The position numbers and the translations under genes are program-made. The notes beneath the pieces were generated by a model. The model saw nothing but the letters and a program-made list of their open reading frames with translations, did not search any database and was not told the origin of the DNA. Positions 9,365 through 19,900 of a DNA stretch of 64,000 nucleotides are shown piece by piece. The stretch's first letter is position 1; the number at the start of each line of letters is the position of its first letter. Origin of the DNA: Anabaena subtropica FACHB-260 (GTDB lineage: Bacteria; Cyanobacteriota; Cyanobacteriia; Cyanobacteriales; Nostocaceae); contig NZ_JACJRF010000019.1 of assembly GCF_014697105.1 (NCBI RefSeq), positions 1 to 64,000 of the forward strand. Reading direction: 5' to 3'.

Positions 9365-10555
9365 ATGACCAACACTTCAGATCAGAAGTTATTTAAGCTA
9401 ATAAAATATAAGTTTCAAAGGCTGTTAAAAATTTTTCCTCATCAAGTTCCAGCCTATTTAATTATTGCGATTATTTTTGCTGTGCTAATTCGATTAGTAT
9501 GTGTTCCTAATCAATCATCAGATTATAAATCTTTTTTAGCACCTTGGTATGATTTTATAGTAATTAATGGCGGATTTAGTGCCTTAAAATATGGATTTGC
9601 TGACTATACACCACCCTACCTCTACTGGCTTGTAATTGCGGCAACGTTGCTTTCAGGATTACCAAAAATTCTGGCAATTAAACTTTTTGCCATGTCTATT
9701 GACTTTGTTTGTGCTTTTTTTACTTACAAAATTGTCAAACTTAAGTATCCAGAGGGGAAGCTAGGCAATTTTGCTTTTATAACAGTCATATTGAGTCCTG
9801 TTGTTATTTACAATAGCGCTATTTGGGGTCAATGTGACAGCATCTACACAACGGGTTTAATTGCTTGTATTTATTTTTTATGTATCCAAAAACAAATTCC
9901 AGCATTAGTTAGTTTCGGATTAGCATTGTCTTTTAAATTACAGGCAATGTTTCTTTCACCTTTATTATTAATAATGTTGCTCAAAAAGAGAATAATGTGG
10001 TATTTTTTACCGATCATTCCTCTAGTATATTTATTGGCAATGATACCTGCTTGGTTAGCTGGAAGACCAATGCCGGAATTACTATTAGTATATTTCAATC
10101 AAGCTAATAAATATAAAGAACTAGCTAAAGGTGTACCTAATTTTTATCAATGGATTCCCAACGATTTTTATCGTGTAGTTACTACAATAGGGGTAATAGG
10201 AACTATATTTGTCATACTTTTATTAGCTTACATTGTTTATAAAAACAAACAAGAAATTACGCAAGAAAGACTGATATATTTAGCTACATTATCAGTATTG
10301 TTATTGCCTTATATCCTACCAAAAATGCACCAACGATATTTTTATCCAGCCGATATTTGTTCTATTATTCTTGCCTTTTATTTACCTCAGTATCGTTGGA
10401 TAGCTATAGTTGTGCAGTTGTCATCACTTTTTAGTTATTTAGGAACTCCTATACATATTAAGTTTTTCTCGATTATTTTGGGTTTTGCAATTTGGTTTTT
10501 GGTAAAAAATTGTGATGTCATTTATCCAAAATTAAAGACGGCATTGCGAGATTAA
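9365..10555 (+). CDS. GT-C family glycosyltransferase, Gpi18-like (COG5542 type)
   Basis: A 396-residue membrane protein with about ten predicted helices. Residues SDYKSFLAPWYDFI in the first loop, DYTPPYLYWL, YNSAIWGQCDSIYT and LALSFKLQAMFLSP are typical of bacterial mannosyltransferase-like GT-C proteins. Near the C-terminus, PYILPKMHQRYFYPAD matches the conserved loop of that group. The sugar and acceptor are unknown. It is AT-rich compared with its neighbours. It converges on the minus-strand GT39-like gene, with only 51 bases between the two stops. Confidence 0.68.
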   Translation: MTNTSDQKLFKLIKYKFQRLLKIFPHQVPAYLIIAIIFAVLIRLVCVPNQSSDYKSFLAPWYDFIVINGGFSALKYGFADYTPPYLYWLVIAATLLSGLPKILAIKLFAMSIDFVCAFFTYKIVKLKYPEGKLGNFAFITVILSPVVIYNSAIWGQCDSIYTTGLIACIYFLCIQKQIPALVSFGLALSFKLQAMFLSPLLLIMLLKKRIMWYFLPIIPLVYLLAMIPAWLAGRPMPELLLVYFNQANKYKELAKGVPNFYQWIPNDFYRVVTTIGVIGTIFVILLLAYIVYKNKQEITQERLIYLATLSVLLLPYILPKMHQRYFYPADICSIILAFYLPQYRWIAIVVQLSSLFSYLGTPIHIKFFSIILGFAIWFLVKNCDVIYPKLKTALRD

Positions 10556-10606
10556 TAATTGATAGATAAATTATTAACAGAAATCTGATTTTATGTTTGA
10601 TACAAA

Positions 10607-12154
10607 TTAATTTTTGGATGGCGCAATCAAAGTAAAGTTTTCAGCAGAACCTAAAATTTGACTTTCAGATAAGTAGATTTTTTGTAAAGTTGTCTTATCT
10701 AATAATAAATAATTATTGGTTCTAATTTGTGGTAAAAGTGATATGTCAAAAGGAAGAACTTGACAATTACAGTAAAAGTCTAAGCTAGGACGACTATAGG
10801 TAAAAGAAGTATAGATTTTTGTACCAGGAGAAAGGTGTTGACGAATTAATGCAGCAACTGGTTTGACTGCAAATGCTTCGTTTAATTCCCAAATCCATGA
10901 TTGGGAACTCATTAACAAAAATAAAACTAAATACATCCCGACAAATAACACTGGAATAAAGTTGCGATCGCTCTTGTGAACCAGCCATGCTACTATACTC
11001 ATACTCACAGCTAAAATAATGCTCATACCAATTAATGTAGGCTGAGGCTCACTAGTGACAAAGTAAACACTACCTCCTAAACCTGCTATCGCTAGCATTA
11101 CAAATAGAACTACCAAAGTTTTTGATTTTACATGGCCATGCTGCCAAATATCAGCTAACTTCGCACCAGTTGCCCAAGCCAAAAATGGATATATGGGTAT
11201 GATATACCAAGGTAGTTTTGTTCTCATCACAGATATAGTTCCAAAGTAAACAATTGTGCCGATGAGAATTAAACTACCCCAGGAAGTATGACGCTTTTTA
11301 CCTGCTAAATAAAACCCTCCTGGAAAGAACAAAACCCAGGGAAAACCATATTTAAGAATTTCTAGTAAATAATACCAAGGCGGGCCTCTGTGTCCTTCTA
11401 CAGACTGGAAAATACGGTTAAAACTTTGGGATTGCAAATTAATTTCTAAAAAACTCCCACCATAATGTTGCCATTGAGCAGTATACCAGGCGATCGCTGG
11501 TGCATTTCCTAACAATAACCCTAACCACAAATAAGGATTTCTTAATAAAGCTAATTGTCTATCTACTAAAATAAATAAACCAGCAATTCCTCCTAGTAGC
11601 AAAACGATCATCCCTTTAGTTAGAGTAATTAGCCCCAAAGCAACACCTACGCCTAAAGCATACTTTTGGTTGTGGCGGGCTTTTAGCAAACAAAACAGCA
11701 ATAGTAAGAAAAAAGTAACAACTGTACCATCTAACATTGCTAGCCTTCCGTGGCGGACTACAGGCAACATAGTTAAATAAACCAACGCACTCAATAAAGC
11801 TGGTAAACTACGATTGAAAAGTAATCGCCCTACTAAGTACAACAAAGGTACTCCCAATGCAGTGATAACTGCACCAGGGAAACGTGTTGTCCACTCATTC
11901 ACACCGCCAATAGAGTAAGCCCAAGCAATTAACCAGTGTATTAGAGGAGGCTTGTTATGATAAGCCTCCCCTGCTAAGGTCGGATACAGCCAACGCATAG
12001 AACCAACTGGGGCTAGCCAAATGTCACGAGCAACCTGTGCTATGGTACCTTCATCCCAATCACGCAAAGGAGAGTCACCTAACAATATCAGCCACATGGA
12101 CAATGAAGCGACCAACAAACCTAATAAGCATTTTTTCTCTGTGACTGAGCGCAT
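10607..12154 (-). CDS. ArnT/PMT-like family 39 glycosyltransferase
   Basis: A 515-residue polytopic membrane protein. The first periplasmic loop has LRDWDEGTIAQVARDIW, the DE motif of GT39/ArnT enzymes. It is followed by YHNKPPLIHWLIAWAY, FPGAVITALG, and TKLPWYIIPIYPFLA, all typical of this family. ArnT-like proteins transfer a sugar from an undecaprenyl-phosphate carrier to lipid or protein. It lies 21 bases downstream of the 814-residue gene on the same strand, so the two are probably one operon. The acceptor is unknown. Confidence 0.82.
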   Translation of the reverse strand: MRSVTEKKCLLGLLVASLSMWLILLGDSPLRDWDEGTIAQVARDIWLAPVGSMRWLYPTLAGEAYHNKPPLIHWLIAWAYSIGGVNEWTTRFPGAVITALGVPLLYLVGRLLFNRSLPALLSALVYLTMLPVVRHGRLAMLDGTVVTFFLLLLFCLLKARHNQKYALGVGVALGLITLTKGMIVLLLGGIAGLFILVDRQLALLRNPYLWLGLLLGNAPAIAWYTAQWQHYGGSFLEINLQSQSFNRIFQSVEGHRGPPWYYLLEILKYGFPWVLFFPGGFYLAGKKRHTSWGSLILIGTIVYFGTISVMRTKLPWYIIPIYPFLAWATGAKLADIWQHGHVKSKTLVVLFVMLAIAGLGGSVYFVTSEPQPTLIGMSIILAVSMSIVAWLVHKSDRNFIPVLFVGMYLVLFLLMSSQSWIWELNEAFAVKPVAALIRQHLSPGTKIYTSFTYSRPSLDFYCNCQVLPFDISLLPQIRTNNYLLLDKTTLQKIYLSESQILGSAENFTLIAPSKN

Positions 12155-12175
12155 ATTGACAGTTCAAATCATTTT

Positions 12176-14620
12176 TTAGAAATGGATTAATGGCAAAAAC
12201 TTCATGATATTTGTCACAGTTTTTAATGTTTTTAATTCTGGTATATCTGCCTTTAATTGTTCTGCGATCGCTAATTTTAGTTCAGCCTGTCTAGGTTGAA
12301 AATCATATAAATACACAAAGGCTAGATAAAGCCATACATAAGGATTTTGAGCATCATATTTAGTTAACTCTGTTAAATTATCGATTAAATTAGGAACTTG
12401 ACGTTGTAAAAGTTGAGAGAGTACCAAGCGATAACGCCAATTTAAATTATTTGGTTCATTTTGCAAGTAATAATTAGCGGCAAATTCAATTTGTTTTAGA
12501 TAATCTTGAGTAGGATCATATTGATTAAAATTAGATATTTGGTCAAAAATATTATCTAGCTTACCCTTTTGTAATTCTAATGCCAATTGTGACATTTTTG
12601 AGACTAAATCTAATGCTGGCGATTTTTCTAATTTTCCTTCAGCCGTTAGATTGACAGCAATATCAGAAATTTCCAAAGGTGTGACTTGGCTATTTCTTCT
12701 ATCTAAATAAAGGGCTGATAATTGATATTTGCCTGGCGGTAATGTTTTAGGAATAAATGCAGCGAGATTCTCCGTTACCTGAAAAGTTCCCTGCGGATGA
12801 CATTTAAGACCACAATATAAATTACCTAAAGCGATCGCATGATCATGAAAGAAAGATGACTGCTCATTTTGCCATTTTAATAGCAATAATCCATTTTGCA
12901 AATCATCCCATGTACCGGTTACTTGATAAGTCACAGGGTTATGATCACCAAATACAAACTGATTGTTAGTTATCACTTGTTTTAGCGTAACTGAAGAATT
13001 AGCGTTATCTAATTTTTCAATAACCACAGCAGGATTTATTCGGTGATATAACCGCAGTTTATCTCCATGAGGCAATTCCCATTCTTCTTGTAATTTTAAA
13101 TCCGAGGAAGACTCTACTAAAAGTTTTAACTTCCTTTTAGTTTCACCCCTTTCTCCAGGCTCATCAGGTTCATTATCTTTGGTAACATACCAGGAAAAAT
13201 ACTCTAAGTCTTGCTCTACTTGTGATAATTTAGTAGTTAATTTTCTGCTGTAGACTCTAAAATCTGTTAACGTCCCAAAATAATCTAAAGTAAACTGATT
13301 AACTTGGGGTGTAGAAACAGGAATTACTCCTAAAGTTGACCTTAAATATGGATTTGTTTTGTTAATTTTATTGATCAACTGCGAAAGTGGATATCTTTTA
13401 CCCTCATCATTGGGTAAATGTTGTATTCTCGACGCTTTAATTAGAGGTAATGGAAATAAACTGTTGAGTAAAAATATGATACTTAATCCAATAGTTATTA
13501 ACCTGATTTTATCAAACAACTTAGTATCAATCAGATTAAAAAAATAAGATAATATTAAACTAATTATTGGAAAGCAAGGTAGAATAAATCTACTATCTTT
13601 GTTTGTACCAAGAGAACAGATTATATAACTACTTAACAGAAATATTATTAACCAATTCAAGCCTGATTTATTCCACTTACTTTGAATTAAATTAATATCG
13701 AACTTGTTTTTAATTAGGTAAATTAATAAAATCCCGATACTCATAAATAATATCGGTAAGCCAATAGTTTCTGGTAACATTTGTGGATAAACCAACCATC
13801 CAGCTATAGTTGTAGGTGGAGGATCACCCTCTGATTTTCCTACCCGGTTAGCATTTAATGCAGATGTAATAATAGTTAACCAATTTAAACTGTACCAAAA
13901 ACCACAAACTATCCAAGCTATTGTTAAAGAGAACCCAGATTGAACTAACTTAAGATATTTACCTTCTTTGGTTAAGCTAATTAAGCTCAAAAGGCTAGGA
14001 ATTAAAATAAAAATAAATCCTGTGGGTTTAGCCAGCATTATCAACCCTATTCCTAAGCCTAATATAAAGGTTAATAACCACGATAAGAAACCTTTATTAC
14101 TATCTTTCCAAATTGTTAAAGCAGTAAAAGTCAATGTAACAACTGCTGCTAAACCATAATCTAATAAATAATCAGTTCGCATAATCCCTAAGATAGGGAA
14201 TAATAAACAAAATATACTGGCTGTTATGCTAATTTTGCGATTATTAAATAAATAATTACCCAAATGATAAACTGATGTAATAATTATTGCACTATAAAGC
14301 AGATTCACTAAACTGGCTTCATCATATCCCATACCAAACAATAATAAAAATGGGACAGTACAAATATAGACAAAAGGAGCGCGATAACTAGGAGTTAATT
14401 GCCAAAGAGATAACCACCAATCACGAGAAAATATATGGATATCCTGAAAAACTCGGTAATGGTGCAAAGCTGTTGTTAGATGTGCGCTTTGATCATAAGC
14501 GGGGATGGATTCATCTAAAAAAAACCAAACTCTGTCTATAACTAATGCGGCAAAAAAAAATATTAGCAGTAAGAGATAATCTTTCTTGATTTTAGAATAA
14601 TTAGAATCATTCATATTCAT
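12176..14620 (-). CDS. Large GT39-like membrane glycosyltransferase with soluble C-terminal domain
   Basis: An 814-residue protein. The first half (to about residue 390) is polytopic, with an early DESIPAYDQSAHL loop carrying acidic residues in the GT39 position and KPTGFIFILIP later. The second half is soluble: a beta-rich region about 480-640 and then helical repeats about 660-800 (LNWRYRLVLSQLL, PYVWLYLAFVYLYDF) that look TPR-like. This two-part form suggests a membrane sugar transferase with an extracytoplasmic accessory region. The coding sequence is AT-rich. It is the first gene of a likely two-gene operon. Confidence 0.68.
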   Translation of the reverse strand: MNMNDSNYSKIKKDYLLLLIFFFAALVIDRVWFFLDESIPAYDQSAHLTTALHHYRVFQDIHIFSRDWWLSLWQLTPSYRAPFVYICTVPFLLLFGMGYDEASLVNLLYSAIIITSVYHLGNYLFNNRKISITASIFCLLFPILGIMRTDYLLDYGLAAVVTLTFTALTIWKDSNKGFLSWLLTFILGLGIGLIMLAKPTGFIFILIPSLLSLISLTKEGKYLKLVQSGFSLTIAWIVCGFWYSLNWLTIITSALNANRVGKSEGDPPPTTIAGWLVYPQMLPETIGLPILFMSIGILLIYLIKNKFDINLIQSKWNKSGLNWLIIFLLSSYIICSLGTNKDSRFILPCFPIISLILSYFFNLIDTKLFDKIRLITIGLSIIFLLNSLFPLPLIKASRIQHLPNDEGKRYPLSQLINKINKTNPYLRSTLGVIPVSTPQVNQFTLDYFGTLTDFRVYSRKLTTKLSQVEQDLEYFSWYVTKDNEPDEPGERGETKRKLKLLVESSSDLKLQEEWELPHGDKLRLYHRINPAVVIEKLDNANSSVTLKQVITNNQFVFGDHNPVTYQVTGTWDDLQNGLLLLKWQNEQSSFFHDHAIALGNLYCGLKCHPQGTFQVTENLAAFIPKTLPPGKYQLSALYLDRRNSQVTPLEISDIAVNLTAEGKLEKSPALDLVSKMSQLALELQKGKLDNIFDQISNFNQYDPTQDYLKQIEFAANYYLQNEPNNLNWRYRLVLSQLLQRQVPNLIDNLTELTKYDAQNPYVWLYLAFVYLYDFQPRQAELKLAIAEQLKADIPELKTLKTVTNIMKFLPLIHF

Positions 14621-15880
14621 AACGAAATATTAAAAAAAATGACTAGTTATAGTCGTCTCTGTGGCTTCAATATCGACAAATAAAAGTATCATAAACTACA
14701 GAATATTGTAGCGATAAGCTTATTCCAACTTAGGCGATGACTGACCGTCGGTCGCAGACCATCACCCTTTTCAGAAAAACCCATAATATACTGCTAATGC
14801 AAGGTTATAAAAACTACCCAAATCTAAGATAATTTAAACCACCTTAGTGTCTATACTTTTATTGCCTTCTTTAGCAGACCGACCATATAACTACAAATAC
14901 TAATCTTATGTAATTTTTTGTCAGAGAATTATGTTTTTTTTATAAAAATAAATACTGTTTCTGGTCAATAGAGCCACATCCCTGGTTTAAACATTGATAA
15001 TTTTAGACAATTTCAGTAATTTTACTGTGACGACCCATATTTAATTTTTATATTAATTAAGATAAGAACTCCCATGAACTTGAGACTTCAAGCAGTAAAA
15101 GTCAAACTACTTTAATGGTCTACTTACACTTTGATACTAAAAAAGTAAATTTTTTATCACATTTGTTGCTAAGTGTTTGACAATTAATTTTGCATAAATC
15201 GTTAAAGGGTATATGGATTAACTACTCCGAGCTTCTTGTTAATGAGAAACTATCTTCAGGTGAGTGTCGTCTATCTGCTTGATCTAAAAGTGAAGGATGC
15301 TTTCTGGTGGCTAAAAATTTAATTTTTTCTTAAAAATACGAAAATGATACTTAGCAGTAGAATAATGATTGTCAACAAGCAAACTGATATATCATTAAAA
15401 TTTCCAATAAATTAACTAACTCAGATTGCATATTTACTTTGCTCATCTTTGACAAAAATCTATGCAAAATAGAATAATTATTAGTGGATAAAGAATTATA
15501 GAAAAAATCAATTAATAGTATCTAAAAATAGTATGCGCTGATTTAGCAATACTAACTATTTGATTAATATAATAATTTGGCTTTACTTACCAGGGATCTA
15601 TCAACAATACAAATTCAAGCTCTACACTGTGGAGAAAATATATTTGGTATTAAAAAATAGCAATAACTAAATAGGCTACAAGCCTCCCAAATTAAATTCT
15701 CTAACATTGAGTTAGAGCTATATCACATACAGCTTGCTCATTCCTTAGTTCCTGTTAATTTTTATACAAAGTTTTAGAATTAGCAGTCATGAACTAAGTA
15801 TCCAAGCATTGATAAGAAAATGTGTGAAAAATTACGGTAATACCAGTAACTAATGATTCTACCCTTGAAGGAGCTATGAA
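14621..15880. other. 1.26-kb AT-rich region without a supported gene
   Basis: No ORF of useful length is open on either strand. A small GC-rich block at about 14735-14762 includes the palindrome GACCGTCGGTC. Elsewhere the sequence is AT-rich with many stops. It separates a minus-strand operon from the plus-strand deacetylase, so promoters for both must be here. I see no tRNA- or known sRNA-like structure. Confidence 0.5.
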
Positions 15881-16798
15881 GTGGAAAACAATAAGTCGTT
15901 TCTCTGGCCACAAGGAATATTGATTGGATTATTAACTCTTAGTGCTAGTTTTAGTATTGGGGTGATGATGCTACTCAAACCAAACGCCTCAGATGCTCAA
16001 AACAGACAAATTATCAACAGTATAAATATAACTACTCCGTCAGCCAAAGTCGGAACTCGGCAGCGAATTGAGAAATTTAAAACGATGATGCTGACTAGTT
16101 GGCAGCAAGAAGCAAAAACCAAAGGTTTGTCTTATGCTGTTCCATCTCGTTTTCAAGGCGCAACGATTAAGGCAGTAAAACTTAGTCAAGGTCAAAAAGT
16201 AATTGCACTAACTTTTGATGATGGGCCTTGGCCTGAAACTACTGCACAAGTATTAGATATCCTTAAACAAAACAATATTAAAGGTACTTTCTTTGTTGTT
16301 GGGCAAAATGTAAAAAATTACCCAGACTTAGTGAAGCGAGTGGTTGCTGAAGGACACGCCATTGGCAACCATACATGGCATCACTGGTATCACTTCATGA
16401 ACCCCCAAGTAGCAGCTTATGAAGTTACTAATACAACAAATCTTATCTATCAAGTAACAGGTGTGAAAACAGATTTATTTCGTCCACCTGGAGGCATGAT
16501 GAACAATGGACTAGTTTCCTACGCTAGAAATAATAAATATGCCGTTATTATGTGGTCATCTGACTCGATAGACTACTCGCGCCCCAGCGTACCTAGATTA
16601 ATCAATAACGTATTCAGACAAGTACAACCTGGTGGAATTGTATTAATGCACGATGGTGGGGGTAATCGTTCCCAAACTGTACAAGCATTACCAGAAATTA
16701 TTACGAGATTTCGCAAGCAAGGTTATAGTTTTGTAACTGTTCCTGAACTTTTAGAAATGCAAGATAAAGAGGAAAAATTAATTACTAATAAAAAGTGA
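15881..16798 (+). CDS. Polysaccharide deacetylase (NodB domain, CE4)
   Basis: A 305-residue secreted or membrane-anchored deacetylase. A signal-anchor helix lies near residues 8-32. The NodB domain begins about residue 105 with IALTFDDGPWPETT (catalytic and metal Asp), then HAIGNHTWHHW (metal His), LFRPPGGMMN and VLMHDGGGNRSQTV. Such CE4 enzymes remove N-acetyl groups from peptidoglycan or exopolysaccharide. The GTG start at 15881 is chosen because AAGGAG lies seven bases upstream; an ATG at 15876 is in another frame. It ends at a strong terminator shared with the convergent glutamate synthase gene. Confidence 0.92.
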   Translation: MENNKSFLWPQGILIGLLTLSASFSIGVMMLLKPNASDAQNRQIINSINITTPSAKVGTRQRIEKFKTMMLTSWQQEAKTKGLSYAVPSRFQGATIKAVKLSQGQKVIALTFDDGPWPETTAQVLDILKQNNIKGTFFVVGQNVKNYPDLVKRVVAEGHAIGNHTWHHWYHFMNPQVAAYEVTNTTNLIYQVTGVKTDLFRPPGGMMNNGLVSYARNNKYAVIMWSSDSIDYSRPSVPRLINNVFRQVQPGGIVLMHDGGGNRSQTVQALPEIITRFRKQGYSFVTVPELLEMQDKEEKLITNKK

Positions 16799-16808
16799 TT
16801 CGTAATTA

Positions 16809-16840
16809 AAAAAAAGACGCGATATATCGCGTCTTTTTTT
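16809..16840. terminator. Bidirectional terminator, palindrome GCGATATATCGC
   Basis: A perfect inverted repeat centred on GACGCGATATATCGCGTC, flanked by an A-run on the left and a T-run on the right. It works as an intrinsic terminator read in either direction, between convergent deacetylase and glutamate synthase genes. Confidence 0.85.
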
Positions 16841-16887
16841 AACAATCAGTGTCTTACTACTCTTTATCAGTTTTGTATTAGTCCACA

Positions 16888-16914
16888 ACTAATAACTAAT
16901 GACCAATAACTAAA
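16888..16914. repeat. Heptamer STRR (AACTAAT type) at the glutamate synthase 3' end
   Basis: Four imperfect tandem heptamers of the AACTAAT/GACCAAT type. The last copy overlaps the stop codon of the minus-strand glutamate synthase gene. Confidence 0.65.
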
Positions 16915-19900
16915 CTGAACTCAAGTGTTTTTCTGTTACACCTTGAGGATTTGCTTCTGGGCTTTCAGCTTCTGAAGGTGGTACTAACTGCCAGAATTTA
17001 GGTAAGAATTCTTGCCAATTTTGTAGGATTAGTTTGGCCTTTGGTGAACTAGTACGTTCTGCATGAGCTTTGATTAAGTCTTGCAATTGTTTCTCTCCGG
17101 CTGTGCTTATAATCCGTTGAATTTTGACAATTTCTCGATTGACTAGTTCCGGGAATAAACCATCTTCATCCAAAAAGTAAGCTAGTCCACCAGTCATCCC
17201 CGCCGCTACGTTGCGTCCTACTTTACCAAGGACAACAATTACACCACCAGTCATGTATTCGCAACAGTGATCTCCAGCACCTTCAATGACGGCTACACCT
17301 TTGGAGTTCCTTACAGCAAAGCGTTCTCCTCCTAAACCATTGGCAAATAACACCCCACCTGTAGCACCGTAGAGACAGGTGTTACCAACAATAACGTTTT
17401 TGGCAGGATCATAAGTAGCCTCTGCTGGTGGTTTGATAATAATTTCACCACCGTGCATCCCTTTACCTACATAATCGTTAGCTTCTCCTGACAATGTGAG
17501 AATAATTCCAGGGAGGTTGAAAGCACCAAAACTTTGACCAACGCTACCCGTGAAATTAAGGTTAATTTGTCCTTCGAAACCACTATCACCGTACTGAGAA
17601 GCGATCGCTCCCGCTAGTCTTGCCCCCAATGTTCTGTCAGTATTGACTATGGGTAAGGTCTTTGTCACAGTGGACTGATTGCGAATAGCAGCTTGAACAT
17701 CGGGATCAGCAAGCAATTGGTCATCTACAACTGGGCCGTTGCTGTGGACTTCTTCATGTACCAACCAACTACGGTTTTCCTTGGTATCTGGTAGTTGAAG
17801 TAAGCAATTGAGGTTGATTGATTGTGTCTTGGTGAGTTGTGCATCCTTACGTGTTGTTAGTATGTCAGCCCGGCCAATGATTTCTGACAAAGAACGATAG
17901 CCAAGTTTGGCTAACAAACCTCGTACTTCTTCCGCAATGAAGTAGAAGAAATTGACGACGTGTTCGGGGATACCTGTAAACCGCTTGCGTAATTCTTCTT
18001 TTTGGGAAGCAACACCCACAGGACAGTTATTGGTATGGCAGATTCTCGCCATGATACAGCCCTCTGCAATCATGGCGATAGAGCCAAAGCCGAATTCTTC
18101 TGCACCCATCAAGGCACTGATTAATACATCCCAGCCACTCTTGAGACCGCCGTCCACACGTAAGACCACGCGATCGCGTAAACTATTCTCCATCAGCACC
18201 CGATGCACTTCACTCAAACCCAGTTCCCAAGGTGAACCAGCGTGCTTAATTGATGAGAGTGGTGATGCACCTGTACCGCCGTCATGACCGGAAATTTGGA
18301 TGATATCGGCATTGGCTTTAGCCACACCCGCCGCAATTGTGCCAATACCAACTTCTGCTACCAGCTTCACCGATACTTGGGCTTTGGGGTTAATTTGGTG
18401 CAGGTCAAAAATCAACTGTGCCAGGTCTTCAATGGAATAGATATCGTGGTGAGGTGGTGGTGAAATCAAGGTGACACCGGGCTTAGACCGCCGTAGCATG
18501 GCGATGTATTGGCTGACCTTTGGCCCTGGTAGTTGTCCGCCTTCTCCTGGTTTTGCACCTTGGGCAATTTTAATTTCAATTTGTCTTGCACTTGCTAAAT
18601 ACCCTGGTGTAACACCAAAGCGTCCTGAGGCGACTTGCTTGATGGCGCTAGACGCTGTGTCACCATTGCGTAAACCCCGCAAATGCGGCAGAGTAGGCGA
18701 GTGTCCAGATGGGTCTACATCATCCAAAACTTTGTAACGCACTGGGTCTTCGCCGCCTTCCCCAGAGTTGGATTTACCACCAATCCGGTTCATAGCGATC
18801 GCTAGTACTTCATGGGCTTCCCGTGACAATGCACCCAAGGACATCCCCCCAGTACAAAAGCGCTTGACAATATCACTCACTGACTCTACTTCTTCTAGAG
18901 CAATGGGTGAGCGATCGCTTTGGAAGTCTAGCAAGTCCCGCAATGCTGTAATTGGTCTGTCTTGCAAGTACTGCTTGTAAACTTCGTAGTGGTCATACTT
19001 CTTCCCATCTACAGCCTCATGCAGGGCTTTTGCCAGTTTGGGGTTGTTCATGTGGTACTCCCCGGTAGGGCGGTAGTTGACAAACCCCAAGTTTTCTAAC
19101 TTGTTGGTTGTCAGTTCTGGGAAAGCCTTACTGTGGATGGAAAGTACTTCTTGGGCTAACTCACTGATACTCAAGCCGCCAATACGGGAAGCAGTACCTT
19201 GGAATCCCAGTTGTAGTAAATCTCCACCAATACCGATGGCTTCAAAAATTTGCGCTGCTTGGTAGCTGGAGAGTAGAGAAATTCCCATCTTTGAGAGAAT
19301 TTTCAACAAACCAGATTCTACAGCTTTACGATAGTTAGCGATCGCTTGTTCTAATGTGAGGTTAGGAATTTTACCCCGTTCCATAAACTGTTGGGTTGCG
19401 GGGTCAGACCACCAAGCACGCACTGTTTCCAAGGTCATGTAAGGACAAACAGCAGCAGCACCATAGCCGATGAGACAAGCAAAGTGATGAGTACTCCAAC
19501 ATTGAGCAGTCTCAACAACTAGAGATGTCTTCGTTCTCAATCCTTCCCGAATCAAGTGGTGATGCACTGCACCCACAGCTAACAGGGGCGGAATATAGCT
19601 ATACTTTGTGCTGATACCACCACCTGCGCCATCATCTACGGTGGGGCCTAGCCCATCGCTCAAAATGAGAATCTTGGCTCCGGCGCGGACTGATTCAGCC
19701 GCTTGTTGTTGCAAAGCTTGGACTGCCTCTTTTAATCCGTCTGGACCATTGGCGATGGCAAATAGAGTTGACAATTCAGCCGTAGCAAATCCCGACAGCT
19801 TAATTGCTGCCAATTCTGCTTCTGTTAAGACTGGCGATTCTAGCTTTAGTCTTCTGGCGTATTCTGGCTTTGGTTCTAATAAGTTACCTTTCTCACCCAG

